Made by a program: the position numbers and the translations under genes. A stretch of 64,000 nucleotides of DNA, from assembly GCA_029717555.1 (NCBI GenBank), contig JAMDHS010000017.1, forward strand, positions 186,001 to 250,000. The letters run 5' to 3'. Origin of the DNA: Peribolospora baueri (lineage: Eukaryota; Basidiomycota; Peribolosporomycetes; Peribolosporales; Peribolosporaceae). The stretch's first letter is position 1. Each line of letters begins with the position of its first letter. Shown in pieces: positions 36,896 to 49,543 of this stretch. Under the pieces are notes generated by a model. That model saw only the letters and a program-made list of their open reading frames with translations, did not search any database and was not told the origin of the DNA.

Positions 36896-39800
36896 TCAGT
36901 GCAAGTGCAACTCGCGCGGTAGCGAGTTGACGGCGTCGCGCCATTCGCGACATAGAGTTGGCGTGGCCGTTTTAAAGTAGAGAATGCTCTTGTGGTCGAC
37001 GACGCGAAGCGCTGAGGGAAGAGAAGAGCGAAGAAGACATGTCGAGACAAGCGCACCGTCAGTGATCTGTCGCTCCGGCTCCAAACGGATAGCTCGAGAA
37101 TTCGACTCACTCGTCTCCTTGATGATCTCCGCCGTCTTGGGCTGCAGCCTAAGCACGCCGTGGAGCTCGACGGCCGAGTTAGGGTCGCGACCGCGACTCG
37201 GATCGCGACAGAGGACGACAATGTCGTTGCAAAGCAAAACGACGACCTGCTTTTCCATGGCCTCTTGGTGTAGGCAGTAAACCTGAACGATGGAACCCAT
37301 GGACGACAACCTCGCCGCGGGATCATCGCCGCTATCGGCGACGACCGGGTCCGCGTCCAAAGGAGGCTGAGTGAGGAACGCGGGCGCGCGCTTCACGACA
37401 CGAGTCAGCGTTAACGTGCCATCCTTGATCAGGCGACGGTGAGGCTGGACGAGCGGACTGGGCCATTTGCCTTGAATGCGAGACTGTGTACGCGACGAGA
37501 AGGGAGCGTCGTGAGCCTAAGAGGAACGAACAGGCAGGCCAAATGACGCGATAAGAAATATGGGCTTCACCTGCCACTTGACGAGCTTGCGCATCCCTTC
37601 CGACTCGCGCTTGCTCTCGTTCACGCTCGTCGCAAGTTTGCCGACCTCGTCTAAAGCGCTCGCGATCCATTCTGCCGACGACGCACCGGAGCCCGCTTTC
37701 GGCGGCGTGCTTTTGACGAGATCCTCAAGCTGGGAACAAACAAAACAGGCACCGGAAGCGGTCAGCGTACGGGGTTCGGGTTTAGAAAAACAAAGGCAGG
37801 CAGGCACGCTCACCAGAAGCTTGTAGCGGGGAATGCGTTGAACCGGGAGAAGGAGATAGCTCTCCAAATTGATCTGAGAGTGCTTGGGATGGGCTCGGCA
37901 GCGCTTAAAGTCGCCAAAAAAATGGGACGGGGTGGGAACGGGAAAAAGGAACTGGTCAGCCCGAATGGACACGGCACGGCGGCCTTCGTTCAGACGAAAC
38001 ACTCGCTCACCTTCAGATACTGCTTGAGCTTCTTCTTCTGGCTCGGCGTGAGCGCGCCTTCGACCGGCGCCGCAGCAGGCCCGCCGCCGCCGATGCCCAA
38101 GTTGCTTACGGAAGCGGTGGCGACAAGGCCGGCGGCAGGAGAGTTGGAAGCGGCGGCTGTCCAGTTGGCAACGCGAACGTGAGCGTCGTCGCAGTTGTTG
38201 ATGTACACCGAATACATTCGCAAAAAGGCGGCGTGGCGGGTGAACACTTTGGCCACCTCTTCGGCCACGCCCGTCGTCAACTCGCCCTCCGCCTCCGCCG
38301 CCGCGTCCGCTTCAGGCTTCTCCTCCGCTTTCTTTCGCAGCAGAGGCTCCGCGGCGGATTTGAGGCAAGGCAAAAAGGCGGTGTGGTGGAACTGGAGCAA
38401 GCCGTCAATGTTGCCAAAGACAGCCTTTCGCTCGGCCAACGGGACGACGGATTGGCCGCTGAGGCCTTCGGCGGGCAACGCCGCCGGCTTGACGTAAATG
38501 TCCACGAGTTCCTGCAAACCTTTGACGTACGTCTCTTCGGTGCTCAGGATTTCGAGGATGATGCGCCGCCGACGGGCCGGGTCATCCTTGTACTTGACCG
38601 TCTGCGACGGCGGCGGCGGCAGTCCTGACGACGGCTCGTCGTCCGCGGGCGTAGTGGCGGCCGTCGCCGGTCCATCCGAGTCGACTCCCGAGCTGCCCGT
38701 GATGGCAGAGCCCTTGGAGGCGATGCTCTGCTCGCTGTTGTCGCGCGACATCTTCGGCAAATGGCTCGGCCGGTGGTCCAGGCCGTCCAAAGTGGATCGT
38801 CGGGAGCCCGCGCGGCCGGCACCCAAGGTCAGTCGGATCGGCACGGTGGGCGACTGCGACCGGGTCGTTTCACCGCTCTGGACACCAACACCACCACCAA
38901 CACCACCGTCGAAGTTGAGGTCGTCCAAATCGCGCAAGTAGGCCATGAGAGCCTTCAATGCGTCGGCGTGGTCGGGACGAGTGGCAGAAAGGCCGGCGCT
39001 GTTCGGGTCCATCCACAGAGCAGGGGAAGACGCGTGTAGTTCCTCCATGCCCACAGACGCGGTGGGAGAAGGCGTTTGAAGCATCAAGAAACTCTTTCGC
39101 TTGGACAGGCGAGAAGTGTCAGTGGCGGCCGTACCGGGCGTGACTGGCGACAGAGCGTTAGAATTGGGCGATAGGGCCGAAGGTGACGAGGCGTTGACAC
39201 CGGTGTTGGCGAGCCGCTTAGAGAACGTCCTCTGTCGGAACGAGCTCGTGGAGCCGCTCCTGCCCCTCCTGACGGACGACTCGGGAGGCGTGACCTTGAT
39301 CGTGCCGGGGGCAGGAGAGACCGGCCGGCTGTCCGAGTCGCTGCCAATTTCGCCGTGGATGGCGACGAGCTGGTCGAGACGTGACTGCGACCGCATCTTC
39401 TGAAGGCTCATCTTCTTCAAGAAGCCCCATTTTCTGCCGGGACCGCGAGCGCCGGGGGGGTCGACAAACTCCTTGCTGTTGCTGGGAATCGACTGCCAGG
39501 CGCGTTTGGACGATGATGACTGGAATGTGGCGTCTATGAGCTCCTCCATGTCGTTCAGGTCGTTCATGCCAAGCAACGCAGAATGATCGGCCGGGCCGAC
39601 AGGCGAGCCGTTCGAGCCGCCGCCGACGGGGGTGATGTAAGAAGGGGACGACACGCTCGGGCCGATGCCGGCGGTGTCGATGGCGGGCGGCGCGTCCTTG
39701 GAAGACGCCGCCGGGATGGCGGGCATGTCCTTGGAAGGCGCCGGCGGTTTGGCCGAATCGGCCTCGGCGGCGGCCGGTGGCGGTGGCGGCAGCGGCAGCG

Positions 39801-42800
39801 GCATCGGGACGACGGCGTCGCCGGCCACCGAACTCGGCCTCGAGTCCGTGCGCATGGAGAGCTGGCCGCTGCTCTGCATGCGCCTCACCACCGAAGGACG
39901 GCCTGCTCCGGACGGCTGCTGCTCGGACAAGGCGGGAGAAACGGGCACCGTGGCGGACATTGACATGGACGGCGAGTCAGCTCGCAATCCTTGGCCGAAG
40001 GGATAGCCGGGGGGAACGTCGCCGGGGCCGGACTTGGGCGGCAAAGGCGGTGCGCTGTTGAGCTGAGGAGGCAAGGGGGAAGATTGCCGACTCGCGTCGG
40101 CAGTCATCGGGAACGGAAAGCCAGCGTCGGGGGGAGCAGTGTGAGAGCCGGCGACGGCGTCCATGGAGGGCGTGCTGCACGGGCTCAGGAGTTGGGACAA
40201 GGTGGAGAAGGTGAAAGACTGCGGTAGGATGGGCGCCACGACCTTCTTCCACGCGCCCTGGAAGGGGTTGCCCTCCATGAGGAGCACCTCAAGCTGGGTG
40301 AGATGGTGGAGCCAACTGGGCAGGTGAGTGAGCCGGTTATTGCACAAGCTGAGCGTGTGCAAGTCTTTCAGGGCAACCATCGAGCTGGGAAGCGAGACGA
40401 TTCCGACGTCATCGGCGATGAGCACGCGGAGTGACGTGAGCTCGCCGAGCCATGCGGGCAAAGACGGCGGTCGGAGGGCGTTGCCAGACACCTTGAGTTC
40501 CTCCAAGAGCGCGCATTCCGCGATCGAGTCGGGTAAGGACGACAAGTTGCACAAGGACAGGTCGAGGGCCCTGGAAAGCGAGAAAAAAGAAAAAAAAAGG
40601 CATCGATCGTCAGCCAGCTCCGATCTCGAAAATTCGAACGCCGGCGACGAGACGAAAACTCACAAGAGCGACCCGGCCAAAGACGGCAAAGTCTTATCGA
40701 GGAAAGAAGGCAAAAGGTCCGGCGTGGCACACTTGGACAGAAGCAGATGCGTCGTGCCTTTGTGCACGTGCGTCATGGGGATGGATGGGGCGGAGGAAGA
40801 ACGGTGGTCAACATCCGTTGGCTTGGCTCGCTTGAAGGACCCCGTGACGGGACGGGGACTCACCTGAAACGACATCGGCCTCAAGCTCATCGATGCTCTT
40901 TCCGAGCCCTTCGACGACCTTTCCGTTGCCTTCTTCCCAAATCTGCACCGCCGCCGGCGGCTTGCTCTCCTTTTCCTTTTCTTCTCCCTCCTCCGCCTCT
41001 TCGTCCGCGTCCACCTCGTCCTCCTCCGCCGCAACACAAACATCGCCGGCGGACCCCCTCTCCTCCTCGTCATCGAAACCTTCCTTGCTCTCTACAAAAC
41101 TAGAATCCACGCTCCGCGAACCACCCACCCCGTTCTCGTTCTCGTTCTCTTCATCGAGCCCCACGGCCAGCGCGCCGAGCGCGTACGCGCCGGAAGAGCG
41201 CTTCGACGACGGAGGTCCGCTCTTGCCGCCGCCGCTGCGCACGCTCGCGGCGCTACTGCTGCCTGCGACACTCATCCTGTGCTCGCCGCTCCTCGCGCTC
41301 ACGACGCTGCCCGCAACGCTGCCCGAGCGCGCGAGTGAAACGGCGCCACCGCCACCGCCGCCGACGAGGCCATCGAACTCGAACGCGTCGTGAGCGACGC
41401 TGCTAGCCGTGCTAAAGTGGCTGCTTCTCGAGCGGGCCATCGCCATCGCCGCCACCGACGGTGGACTGGCGGGGTGCTGGTGCTGAGACGGCTTGACAGC
41501 CGCAGCACCAGCAGCAGCCGGGACAGAGTTGACGGAGGACGCGCTGCCCTGGGAACCTTGCCTTCTCCGGGTTCCGACGACGCTGGCGCCACTACTGCTC
41601 TCATGGAAACTGCGCTGCCGACCGTTGGGGGGAGGAGGAACGACGGCCGAGTCGACCTCGCTCTTCGTCCTCGCCCGCGAGTCCCTGCGTGGGGGCGGAA
41701 CAGGGGGCGGGGGAGGAGCGTCGCTGGTGCCGGTGCCGATGCCGGTGCTGGCGTTGCCCGCCTGGGGCAAAGTGGAGCCGGGCGTATATGGCGCGGCGGA
41801 AGGGGGCGCGCGAGCCTGCTGCCGCGCCCAGCTGGGGACGCGGTGGTGGGAGAAGCGGTCGTTCAAGTCGCGTTGGTGGGGTACCGCGTTCGGGTTGGCG
41901 GCTGCGACGATGGGCATCGCCTGGCACTTGTTGCCAGTGAAGGAGGGAAGGCCTTCAGGGTGAACGGTCTTGTCTGAGGTGATGCCGAGGCCGACGACGG
42001 CGCTCTCGTTCTCCTCTCCGCCCGCCGAGTCGAAAGGGGCAGCGATGGGGCTAGGAAGAGCGGAGGACTTTACGGAGCCGTAGGCGTGGGCGTCAAAGTC
42101 TGCGTCGGAGATGAAGCTGGTCCGGATGGCGCTCGGGCTCGTGGCCGTACTGGCGATGCTGCGCTCTCCTCCAAAGCCGAGACTGTTCTGCGTCGAATAT
42201 GCCGAGCTGCGGGTCGACGTGGAGAAGCGGCTCGAGTTGGCGGTGCAGTTGCTTGAGCTCGGAGTCGCGTTGGAAGAGGAAGAGGCGTAGGCCAGGTGCT
42301 GGCCGAAGCTCGATTGAGGGTCCGGAAACGTTGCGGGGTCGGGAAGAGCGGGGGATGGCTCGGCAGTGACAGCGGTGGCGGCGGCGGCGGCGTGCCCCTG
42401 TGGCCTCCTACGGCCCTGCATCTGTGCATAATACGCGGCAGACGCGCTGGCCGACCGCGTCATCTTGCTGGGAACCGCAGGCTGGGTGGCGGGCGAAGAG
42501 GAAGAGGAGGCGAGTGTGAAGGCCTCTGGGATCTCGGGTCGAAGCGCGTTCGAGTTACGTCTAGACCGGGAGGGGAGCGAGCTCCAGGACGCCTTGGGAC
42601 GGACGATTTGACCGGGGCTGGAAGAGCCTACGGGCCTCTGGCGGGTGGTGTGGTACGCGGAGGGGGAAGCGGGTGCGCTGGGTCGACTCGCGGCCCGAGG
42701 AGGTCGCGGAGGGGTTGTGGAGGCTGCGAGCGACGAATCATGGCAACGAATGAGGACGCGAAAACCCAAAAGGGAAAAGGTAAAAGGCAAAGAACTCACG

Positions 42801-44129
42801 CTTGACATCCCTGTCCACCTCACTCTGATCCCTCTCGTCCACGTTCACCATGCCCGCCCGCTCGGCCTTGTCGGCTCGCACGGGTTCCTCCACCTCGCTA
42901 CCATCGTCGTTGTCGTTGTCGTTGTCCTCGTCCTCGTCCTCGTCAGCGGCGCCGCGGAAAAGCATAGCATTGCCCACGGACGCGCTCGCCCTTTCTTCTG
43001 CGGTTTGCCGCCTCGTCGTCGTCGTGGTGCCCGAGGGACGGCGTCGGACAGAGCCCTTGCGCATGAGCTGGGATGCAGCAGTTGCGGTCTCGTTCGCGCT
43101 CGCATGGGCATCCCCTGAGGTAGGGCGTCCCTGGTCGTCGGCAGAAGCGGCAGAGGCGTCGCTGCGCGTCATCTGCAGCGAGGCGCCGCCGAGGAGGCCG
43201 TTGTGAGGAGCGAGGAGGAAGGCGGGCACGTCGTTGTTGTTGTTGTTGTTGTTGTTGTTGTTGCGAGGGGAACCGAAGAGGTGGGGCGAGTCGACGCTGC
43301 CCCCGGAGGAGGGGGAGGAGAACAAATGCTGCGACGGCGTGGCGTACCTTTCGTTGTCCGAGTACGAGTCGAGGATGCTCTCCGTCTGCGCGTGGTACTC
43401 GTCCGTCCGTCCGTCTTCCTCGTCTGATCGAGAGAGGAGCGAGGCGACGGTGGAGACGAGGCTATCACGATTCGTCCTGCCCGTCGCCGCAGCTCCTACG
43501 ACGAGAATGTCGCCCTCGCCATCGTCCTCCTCGTCGGCCGAACCGCCCTCAGAGCTACTCATGTCGAACGCGGACTGAGGGTTGGGGTGCGACGCGTTGC
43601 TGTTCTCGGCGGCCGGCCTCTCCGTCTCCGCAGCTTTCGTCCCCGCGGGATGTCGTGCGGCGTCGGCTGCGAACTGGGCTCCCGACGGTGGAGACAAAGA
43701 AGGCAGCTTGTGCTGAGCATGGTGAGCGCGCATGGCCGCCGCCTGCTGGCGCTGGAGCGCGCCCGCGCTGGGTCGTCGTTGCGCATGGGGTGGAGGCATG
43801 CTCAGCTGCTGTCGCGCTGGCGCCGGCGGCATGGCTTCGTCGGAAGGACGGAGAGAAGTCGCGGCGGCGGCCCCGCGGCTTGGCCGCCTTTGGGTTTGGT
43901 AAGTGAGGCCTTCGAACGTCGGTTGGGGGGCGAAAGGGGGGCTCGGCGCGGAGCGGCCAGGGTGGGGAGGGTGCGCCATGGAGCGACGAGCGGCGAGGTC
44001 GGCGGCGGGCGGGGCGAACTGTGGAGGCAAGGCGGGGCGACGGGGCGAGGAGGAGGGGTCGGTGGGGAGGTGGTGGATGGTGTGGAGGGCGGGCTCGGAA
44101 GGGGGATGAGCGGAGCGGCCGAAGGACAT
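36896..44129 (-). CDS. LRR-containing DH-PH Rho guanine nucleotide exchange factor
   Basis: A very large protein (2,193 residues) from exons 44129-42800, 42723-40864, 40757-40664, 40570-38011, 37903-37814, 37729-37571, 37483-37111 and 37011-36896, all in phase. DH domains load GTP onto Rho/Rac/Cdc42 GTPases. The first about 1,060 residues are disordered, Ser/Pro-rich, with poly-Asn, acidic runs and PPPPPVPPPRR. Leucine-rich repeats follow (about 1070-1185): LLLSKCATPDLLPSFL, LDLSLCNLSSLPDSI, LEELKVSGNALRPPSLP, LHTLSLCNNRLTHLPSWL, LEVLLMEGNPF. After another linker comes the DH domain (about 1760-2020): RRIILEILSTEETYVKGL, NLESYLLLPVQRIPRYKLL. The PH domain ends the protein (VVVLLCNDIVVLC ... 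CREWRDAVNSL). The LRR plus DH-PH combination suggests a polarity or Ras-linked RhoGEF. The specific GTPase cannot be read from sequence. Confidence 0.87.
43231..43263. repeat. poly-Asn coding microsatellite in the RhoGEF gene
   Basis: A GTT/TTG triplet run on the plus strand encodes ten consecutive Asn in the disordered N-terminal third of the RhoGEF. It is likely length-polymorphic. Confidence 0.9.
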
Positions 44130-47100
44130 GGCGACGACGACTACGAGTACTCGCTACGTGCGGAGAGCAAGGAGAGGCGGCGCGAGATGGGTGTGTTATT
44201 GTTATGTGTTATGTGATCCGAAAGGGATGGTGGTGGGGAGAAGAAGAGGTGGCCGATATCGACGAGCAGTCCAGCGCCGCCGAGAAGATGGATGGGACGA
44301 GCGAAGGAGAGGAGGGAGCGTTGCCGAAGCTCAGCAGTCGGACGGTGCGCAGGCGATGGCGAGGGGCTGCATGAACGAAGGAGGGGGAAGGCGAGGGGGT
44401 GGGAGTGGTGGTGGTCGTGGTCGTGGTCGTGGAGTTAGGATGATTGAGCGAGTGAGTGTGGGGAGGATAGAAGAGTAGCGGAGGTGCGAGGATGGGTTGG
44501 ACTCAATGGCGACGCATAGCAGCCGCCGCACAGTCCGGTCGGTCGTCGTCGGCCTGGGCTTGGGCGTGGGCGTCGAGTGTTGACGTTGACGTGGTGGTCG
44601 GTCGTCTGCCGTGGGCGGTGCGGTTGGTGGTGGAGTGGGCGTGGCAGTGGTGGTGGTGGTGGAGGTGGAGTCGGTGTTGGAGCGACTGTGATGATGATGA
44701 TGGTGGTGGTCGATGATGATGACAGACGATGATGGACTCTGGATGATGATGGCGGATGATAAACCAACCCAACCAACCAACAACCGACGGTCCGACCGGC
44801 GGGCGAAGGCTAGGCGCTGGCTGTGCGGCCGGAGTGGACTGAATGGGCGAGAAGCTGTCGTCGACGCCCACGCGAGCAAAATGCCGTCGCAGTCGTTGCA
44901 GCCGCAGTCAGTCACCGTCGCCGTCGCCGCGCCACCACCACCATCGTTCCAAGCCCCCGTCGTCTCAGCTTCCGCGTCGCTCCCGAGCCCCCCTCCGTCG
45001 TCCGTCCGTCCGTCCTGCCTGCGCGATGCGATGCCTCACTTCATCCATCCATCCATCCATCCATCCTTCTTCGTCCAGTCCAGTCCACCGGCCATTCATT
45101 CATCCGTACCCCCCTTTTGTCTGCGCCTGACGTCCACCGGCGTCCGTCCGTCCGTCTGTGTCTGCGTCCGTTTGCGGAAGGAGGGAGGGGGCCGACGGCA
45201 GAAGCGACGTCACACAAGGTCTGCCTCCTCCTCCTCCTCTTCCTCCTCCTTCTACTACGGCTACTGCTCCCGCTGGAAGGGCGAGGGAAAACGCACGGAT
45301 GGATTCTAAAGGCCGTCCTTAATACCGACATCATGCCGCTAGCTAACGAACAGGGCCCCAAGTAAGAGTAACAAACCGACGCCGGTTCGACATAGCGGAG
45401 GGAAACCGCTTGGCCGCTTGACTAACCCGCCGGCAGTCATCCATCCCTGGACGCCCGCCCTTAAGCCTGTGCTGGCTGCGCTGCGCCTCTGGTGCGGGCG
45501 CGGGAATGGCTAGCGGCAAGCGGCACGCGGTAAGCGGTACTGCGAGCACCCGGTCCCCCTGCGCAGCAATTTGGGATCACACCCGAGATCCCGCTCGGGC
45601 GACCAGGGTAGGAAGGAAATTGGGGTGTTGGCTGGCGACAATGCAAAGAAGAAGAAAAAAAAGAGCGTGACAGATGGCCGACTCATCCGCTCCTCTTCCC
45701 CCTCCTCGCCGTTCGGCGAGACACGATCGATCGACGCCAGCGAGCCCCCCCCATTCTTGAAACACGTTCGTTGGCGCCCACGGCGAGCGGTTCCGACGAC
45801 GAGAGTCAGCCTATATTCAGGAACTAACTAGCTAGCCCAAGTCGCTACAGCTACCACCGCTCGCCTGGGTCGTAACTCCTCCCTCCGTTACCGACGGCCC
45901 TTATGCGCGTGTGTTCGTTTGTACCCGTCCGTCCTCGTACGTGCAAAAGCAAAGCAAAGGACCGTAAGCGAGATACTGTAGACGCCCTCTCGCTTCTCGC
46001 TTCCTTCGCCTCCCCTCTCGTCCCCCCGGACAGACGCCTGGGAAAACGTCCCGCCGGCCGGTCGGTCGCATGCGTTGGCGCATGGCATATGGCATGGCCG
46101 CGCATCGAGCGTCGAGCGTCGAGCGTCCATCGAGCATCCTTAAAGCACCCTTCTTCTCGCTTGAATCCGTCCGTCATCAGGGTGATCCTCTAAACACGAC
46201 AAGAGGAGATGAGGACAGGGAACAGTTCGCCTGGCTCGCTACCGAAGAGAAGAGCTCGATCGGCTTCGTCTCCTTCCTATCGTGCCCCTGCCACCGCCAC
46301 CACCACGTACCGGTGCGATGCGATGCGGTGCGATGCGTGCGGTCGAGTTCGTCAGTCTAGCTCGTTTATCCGAACGGCTACGTCAAGCCCCGACGACCCC
46401 AAGGTGGAGGGGTGAAGACTCAAGACCGACGGAGATCTTTAGATGGAGGAAGATCTTTAGATGAAGATGAAAGATGAAAGATCTGCACGCACTGGATCGT
46501 CCCGCTACCATCTCCAAAACGGAGCCCACCACCCTACCTCGCTACCTCGCTTCCGCTACTTCCGTCCGGTCCTCCCCCTCTTTCTTCTTCCTTGTCCCTT
46601 TTTTCTTTTTTTTTTCTCGACGTCGACCGTCCGAGCGGTGCTCCGGGCGGTAGAGACGTGCGGTGCGATCTCCGCACTACCAGTCCTTTCCTTTCCGTGC
46701 TCGTGCTCGGCGCTCGGACCGTCGATGAACCCCGCGAGCTTGTATTCTTCGTCCCTGCCCAAGTCCACTTCTCGCCCGTGTTGCCGAGGAGGAACGGACG
46801 AACGAGGCCGTCGATCGACCGACCCGACTTTTAGCCCACACTCGCCCGTATACTCTTGAGGACTGTCGCTCGCTCAGACATCTGACTGACTACCCGCCGT
46901 CCGTCCTAGAGCGTGCCGGCGCGTCCGCCGAAAGGGGCTGCCCCATCATCCTAACCACCTAGTCGGGTATGTACGCACGCTTTTTATTTTTATTTTTATT
47001 TTCATTTTTTAATTTAGCCGAGCAAATGCCACGTCTTCCTCGCGCGCACCAAGCAGCGCCCGACACCAGCTCCGCCGCGTCGTCTCCTTTCGTCCATCAG

Positions 47101-47685
47101 ATCAGCTCCGTCTCGCATGTGCACCCCGGCTTTGGAAACCAATGTTCCTTCCGTTCCCTGCGACGACGACGACGACGACGACGACGCGTCGACTTGCACG
47201 AACTCGAACCTGGCCTACATACCATCCCTCGACCCGCTGGCGGGCCTGAATCAAAAGACGTCGGAAAGCAGGCGCACGGGAGAGCCTCTAACCAGACTTC
47301 CTTCCCTATCTGCAGTCGGCTGACACGCACGACGACGATAACGACGACGACGAAAGTATGAGCTCCGGCTCCTTCCGTCCAGCGCCGATTGAAGCAGCGT
47401 AGAAGGAGACCGCAAGCTGCCTGGAGCTGTACCAGCGTGATCTCCTTTTCACTTGTCGAGTCTCGCGAAAAGCTCGATGTGAGCGCTGGCCCGAGCGGCA
47501 TATCGATGCAAGCATCGATGGGAGGGGGGGGATCACGTGGACTGTTGCCTCCTCCACGAGCGCTGCTTGCTGCTCTTCCGCGTACCTGTGACGCCGTCCT
47601 GTTTTTCGGTTGGCTTCGACGTGTGGTTCTGATCGAAGGTATGCTAACCTTGCGCATCCTCTGGTGAGACCATCCAACATCCTAG
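44130..47685. other. gene-poor region upstream of RhoGEF
   Basis: 3.5 kb with only shadow-like frames. The first about 700 bases are G/T-rich on the plus strand (RhoGEF leader in sense C/A-rich). There is a CATC run (45041-45067), T-rich sequence at 46980-47020 flanked by a GTATGT and a TTTAG (a possible intron), and GAC triplets at 47160-47190 and 47325-47355. I could not assemble a convincing gene before about 47.7 kb. Confidence 0.4.
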
Positions 47686-48068
47686 TGCTGTCGGCGTCAT
47701 CATTCGCCCTTCGCCTCGGGCGACTCGTTCTGCCTTTCCGTCGGCAGCATCAGAGGGTGGTGGTGCTGGCACTGATGCAAAAGACGACCCGCGCGATTGG
47801 CCAGAGCGCCTGTGTCGAACGCACGCGTCGTTCCATCCTTCGCACCGACGTCAACTTGAAGCCAGCCAGCCCACAGGTTGGTTCAGCATCAGCGGCCACG
47901 CCCTGGCAGGGAGGGTGTACGACGGCGGAGGCGAACCTGCGTTCGCGAGTGGCGTCCCGCTTTCCTTGGGTCGGAGCTGGACGAAGAGATGCGAATCCGT
48001 CCTTCCTCTCCTTGTCCCCCTCTCCACGCCTTCCTCCCCTGAGGAAAAGAAGTGCGAAGGAGGACTAT
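47686..48068 (+). CDS. possible 3' exon of an unidentified gene
   Basis: This frame is open with high GC at third positions and a non-shadow-like composition: VGVIIRPSPRATRSAF, then KDDPRDWPERLCRTHASF and TGWFSISGHALAGRVYDG, ending KKCEGGL at a TGA. A TAG acceptor lies just before it (codon completed by an upstream exon in phase 2) and a GTATGC donor lies 47 bases upstream of that. Upstream exons could not be linked in one consistent frame. I recognise no family. It may be noncoding. Confidence 0.25.
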
Positions 48069-48327
48069 GAGCCGAGATGGGGGACGAAGGAAACGTTAAG
48101 GCAAGGGTGACTTTTTTTTTTAGCTATTTTTCCAGATTGGCCTGCTGATGTGGGTCCATGAGAGGCCAGTCTGACCCATCTTGACTCGACTTGCGGCTCG
48201 TCTTGATGCCTCGGATACGAAGAGGCAAGGCGGCGCCGTATGGCATATGCGCGAGGGACCACAGCAGACGAATGTGGAACGTCGGTAGGCGAAGGGCAGC
48301 TGGGACGAGTAGAGACTGTAAGGGGGC

Positions 48328-48756
48328 TCACCAGAGCTTCACAGCTTGGCGGTGGCCCATGCCCGCAAAAACACTTTTTCGTCGGGCCTGCTCGGCCGTA
48401 AGGAGGGCTTGGCCTCGGCGGCGAGCGTTCGGTCGCCATTCAGCCCACTCGCGACGAGCGTGGGCATGGTGACTTGGCGGCGTCACGGTATGCTGGCCAC
48501 CGCTCTCCGAACCATCTGGGACGAAAATCACGCATGAACAGTCGGAACCCATAGCGCCCTCGCGTCCTCTGCTAACCTCGATTAATTGTAGTATGATACA
48601 TATGCGACTGCCGTGTGCGATGGCTAAGGAGTTAGCCGCCAAGATCAGGAACACTAGAAGAACGGCTGCGTTTTCGGATGCGTTGGCCTGACCCCATAGG
48701 CTCGCCTTGCCGCAGACGCCTGGAAAGAAGGGCGACGAGCGAGAGGGCCGTGTCAT
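48328..48756 (-). CDS. possible small two-exon protein
   Basis: A true ATG (48756) opens a 60-codon frame with one hydrophobic span (NAAVLLVFLILAANSLAIAHG) ending at a GTTAGC donor (48576). Two phase-0 acceptors further on restore a frame with HAHARREWAEWRPNARRRGQ and a stop at 48328; a GTGAGC donor just before that stop means it could extend further. No family recognised, no conserved motif. Could be chance. Confidence 0.22.
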   Translation of the reverse strand: MTRPSRSSPFFPGVCGKASLWGQANASENAAVLLVFLILAANSLAIAHGSRICIILQLIEVSRGREGAMGSDCSCVIFVPDGSESGGQHTVTPPSHHAHARREWAEWRPNARRRGQALLTAEQARRKSVFAGMGHRQAVKLW

Positions 48757-49543
48757 GTCAGGGGCCTGTCTGTCTCGGCGTAGCAAGGACGCCCGAGGAT
48801 GGTCACGCGTTGGATAGACGGTCGGTCGGGCGATCTGCACTCCCAGGCGCTCGCTCGGTCGGTCGCCGAAGCAAGGAAAGCGAGAGAGCGGCGCGCGGCA
48901 TCCCCGGCACCCGTCCGTCGTGGAAAGGAGGAGGCCGCCCTGAGAAAGACGTCCGGAAAGGGCGGCGGCAGAGAGAAGGGTGAGAATGACAGCAGCGAGA
49001 GGCGCGGAGAATACACCGCCATCTGAAAGACGGCCTTTCGGTCGCCCCGCGCGCGATTACGGATTTGCGTGTTTTTGCTTTTCTTCCGAATCCCTCTTCG
49101 CGGTTACCCCTATGTACGGAGCGGGGTTGCCGCAGCACGCGTCTCGACGCGTCCAGGAGGGACGTGACGAGACGACGTGCCCAGTCCTCGCGCCTGAGAC
49201 AGACGTTGCCCGCCACTCGAACACGGACGAAAGAGTCCATCTTTCGTTCGTTCATCTACCTTCCTCCACCGGCTCCTTCTTTCTCCCTTCCACCTCCATT
49301 CATTATCCATCTCACCACCATCTGCTCCAACCCCCCGATCGCCGCCGCCATCACCGCCGCCATCGCCATCGCCCTCGCCAACGCGCTCGCCAACGCCATC
49401 GCCATCGCCATCGCCATCGCCATCGATTCAAGCACCCCCTCCTTTGCTTTCACTCAGCTGCCCACTTTCCTTTGCCACCCAGTCTCCATCGCACCGCTCT
49501 CGTTATTCCGCCGCCCCCTTCGCCTCAGGTCTGCCCCCCTTCC
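48757..49543. promoter_or_regulatory. WEE1 upstream region and C-rich leader with CGCCAT repeat
   Basis: The region before the chosen WEE1 start has several upstream ATGs (for example in-frame ones at 48986 and 49112), a pyrimidine-rich leader and a GCCATC hexamer run at about 49341-49425. The WEE1 frame stays open throughout, so an N-terminal extension is formally possible. Confidence 0.45.
49341..49425. repeat. GCCATC hexamer repeat in the WEE1 leader
   Basis: An imperfect tandem GCCATC run with GCCCTC and CAACGC variants, about 120 bases upstream of the WEE1 start codon. Confidence 0.9.

Noticed and set aside
36160-37326. 388-codon minus-strand frame at the end of the RhoGEF gene
   Set aside because: It overlaps the PH domain exons in another frame. 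The spliced PH sequence (CREWRDAVNSL) explains this region.
44331-45365. Several overlapping frames with His/Thr or Arg runs
   Set aside because: They come from TGATGATGG-type and CATC repeats upstream of the RhoGEF gene, with no domain and no consistent splice sites.
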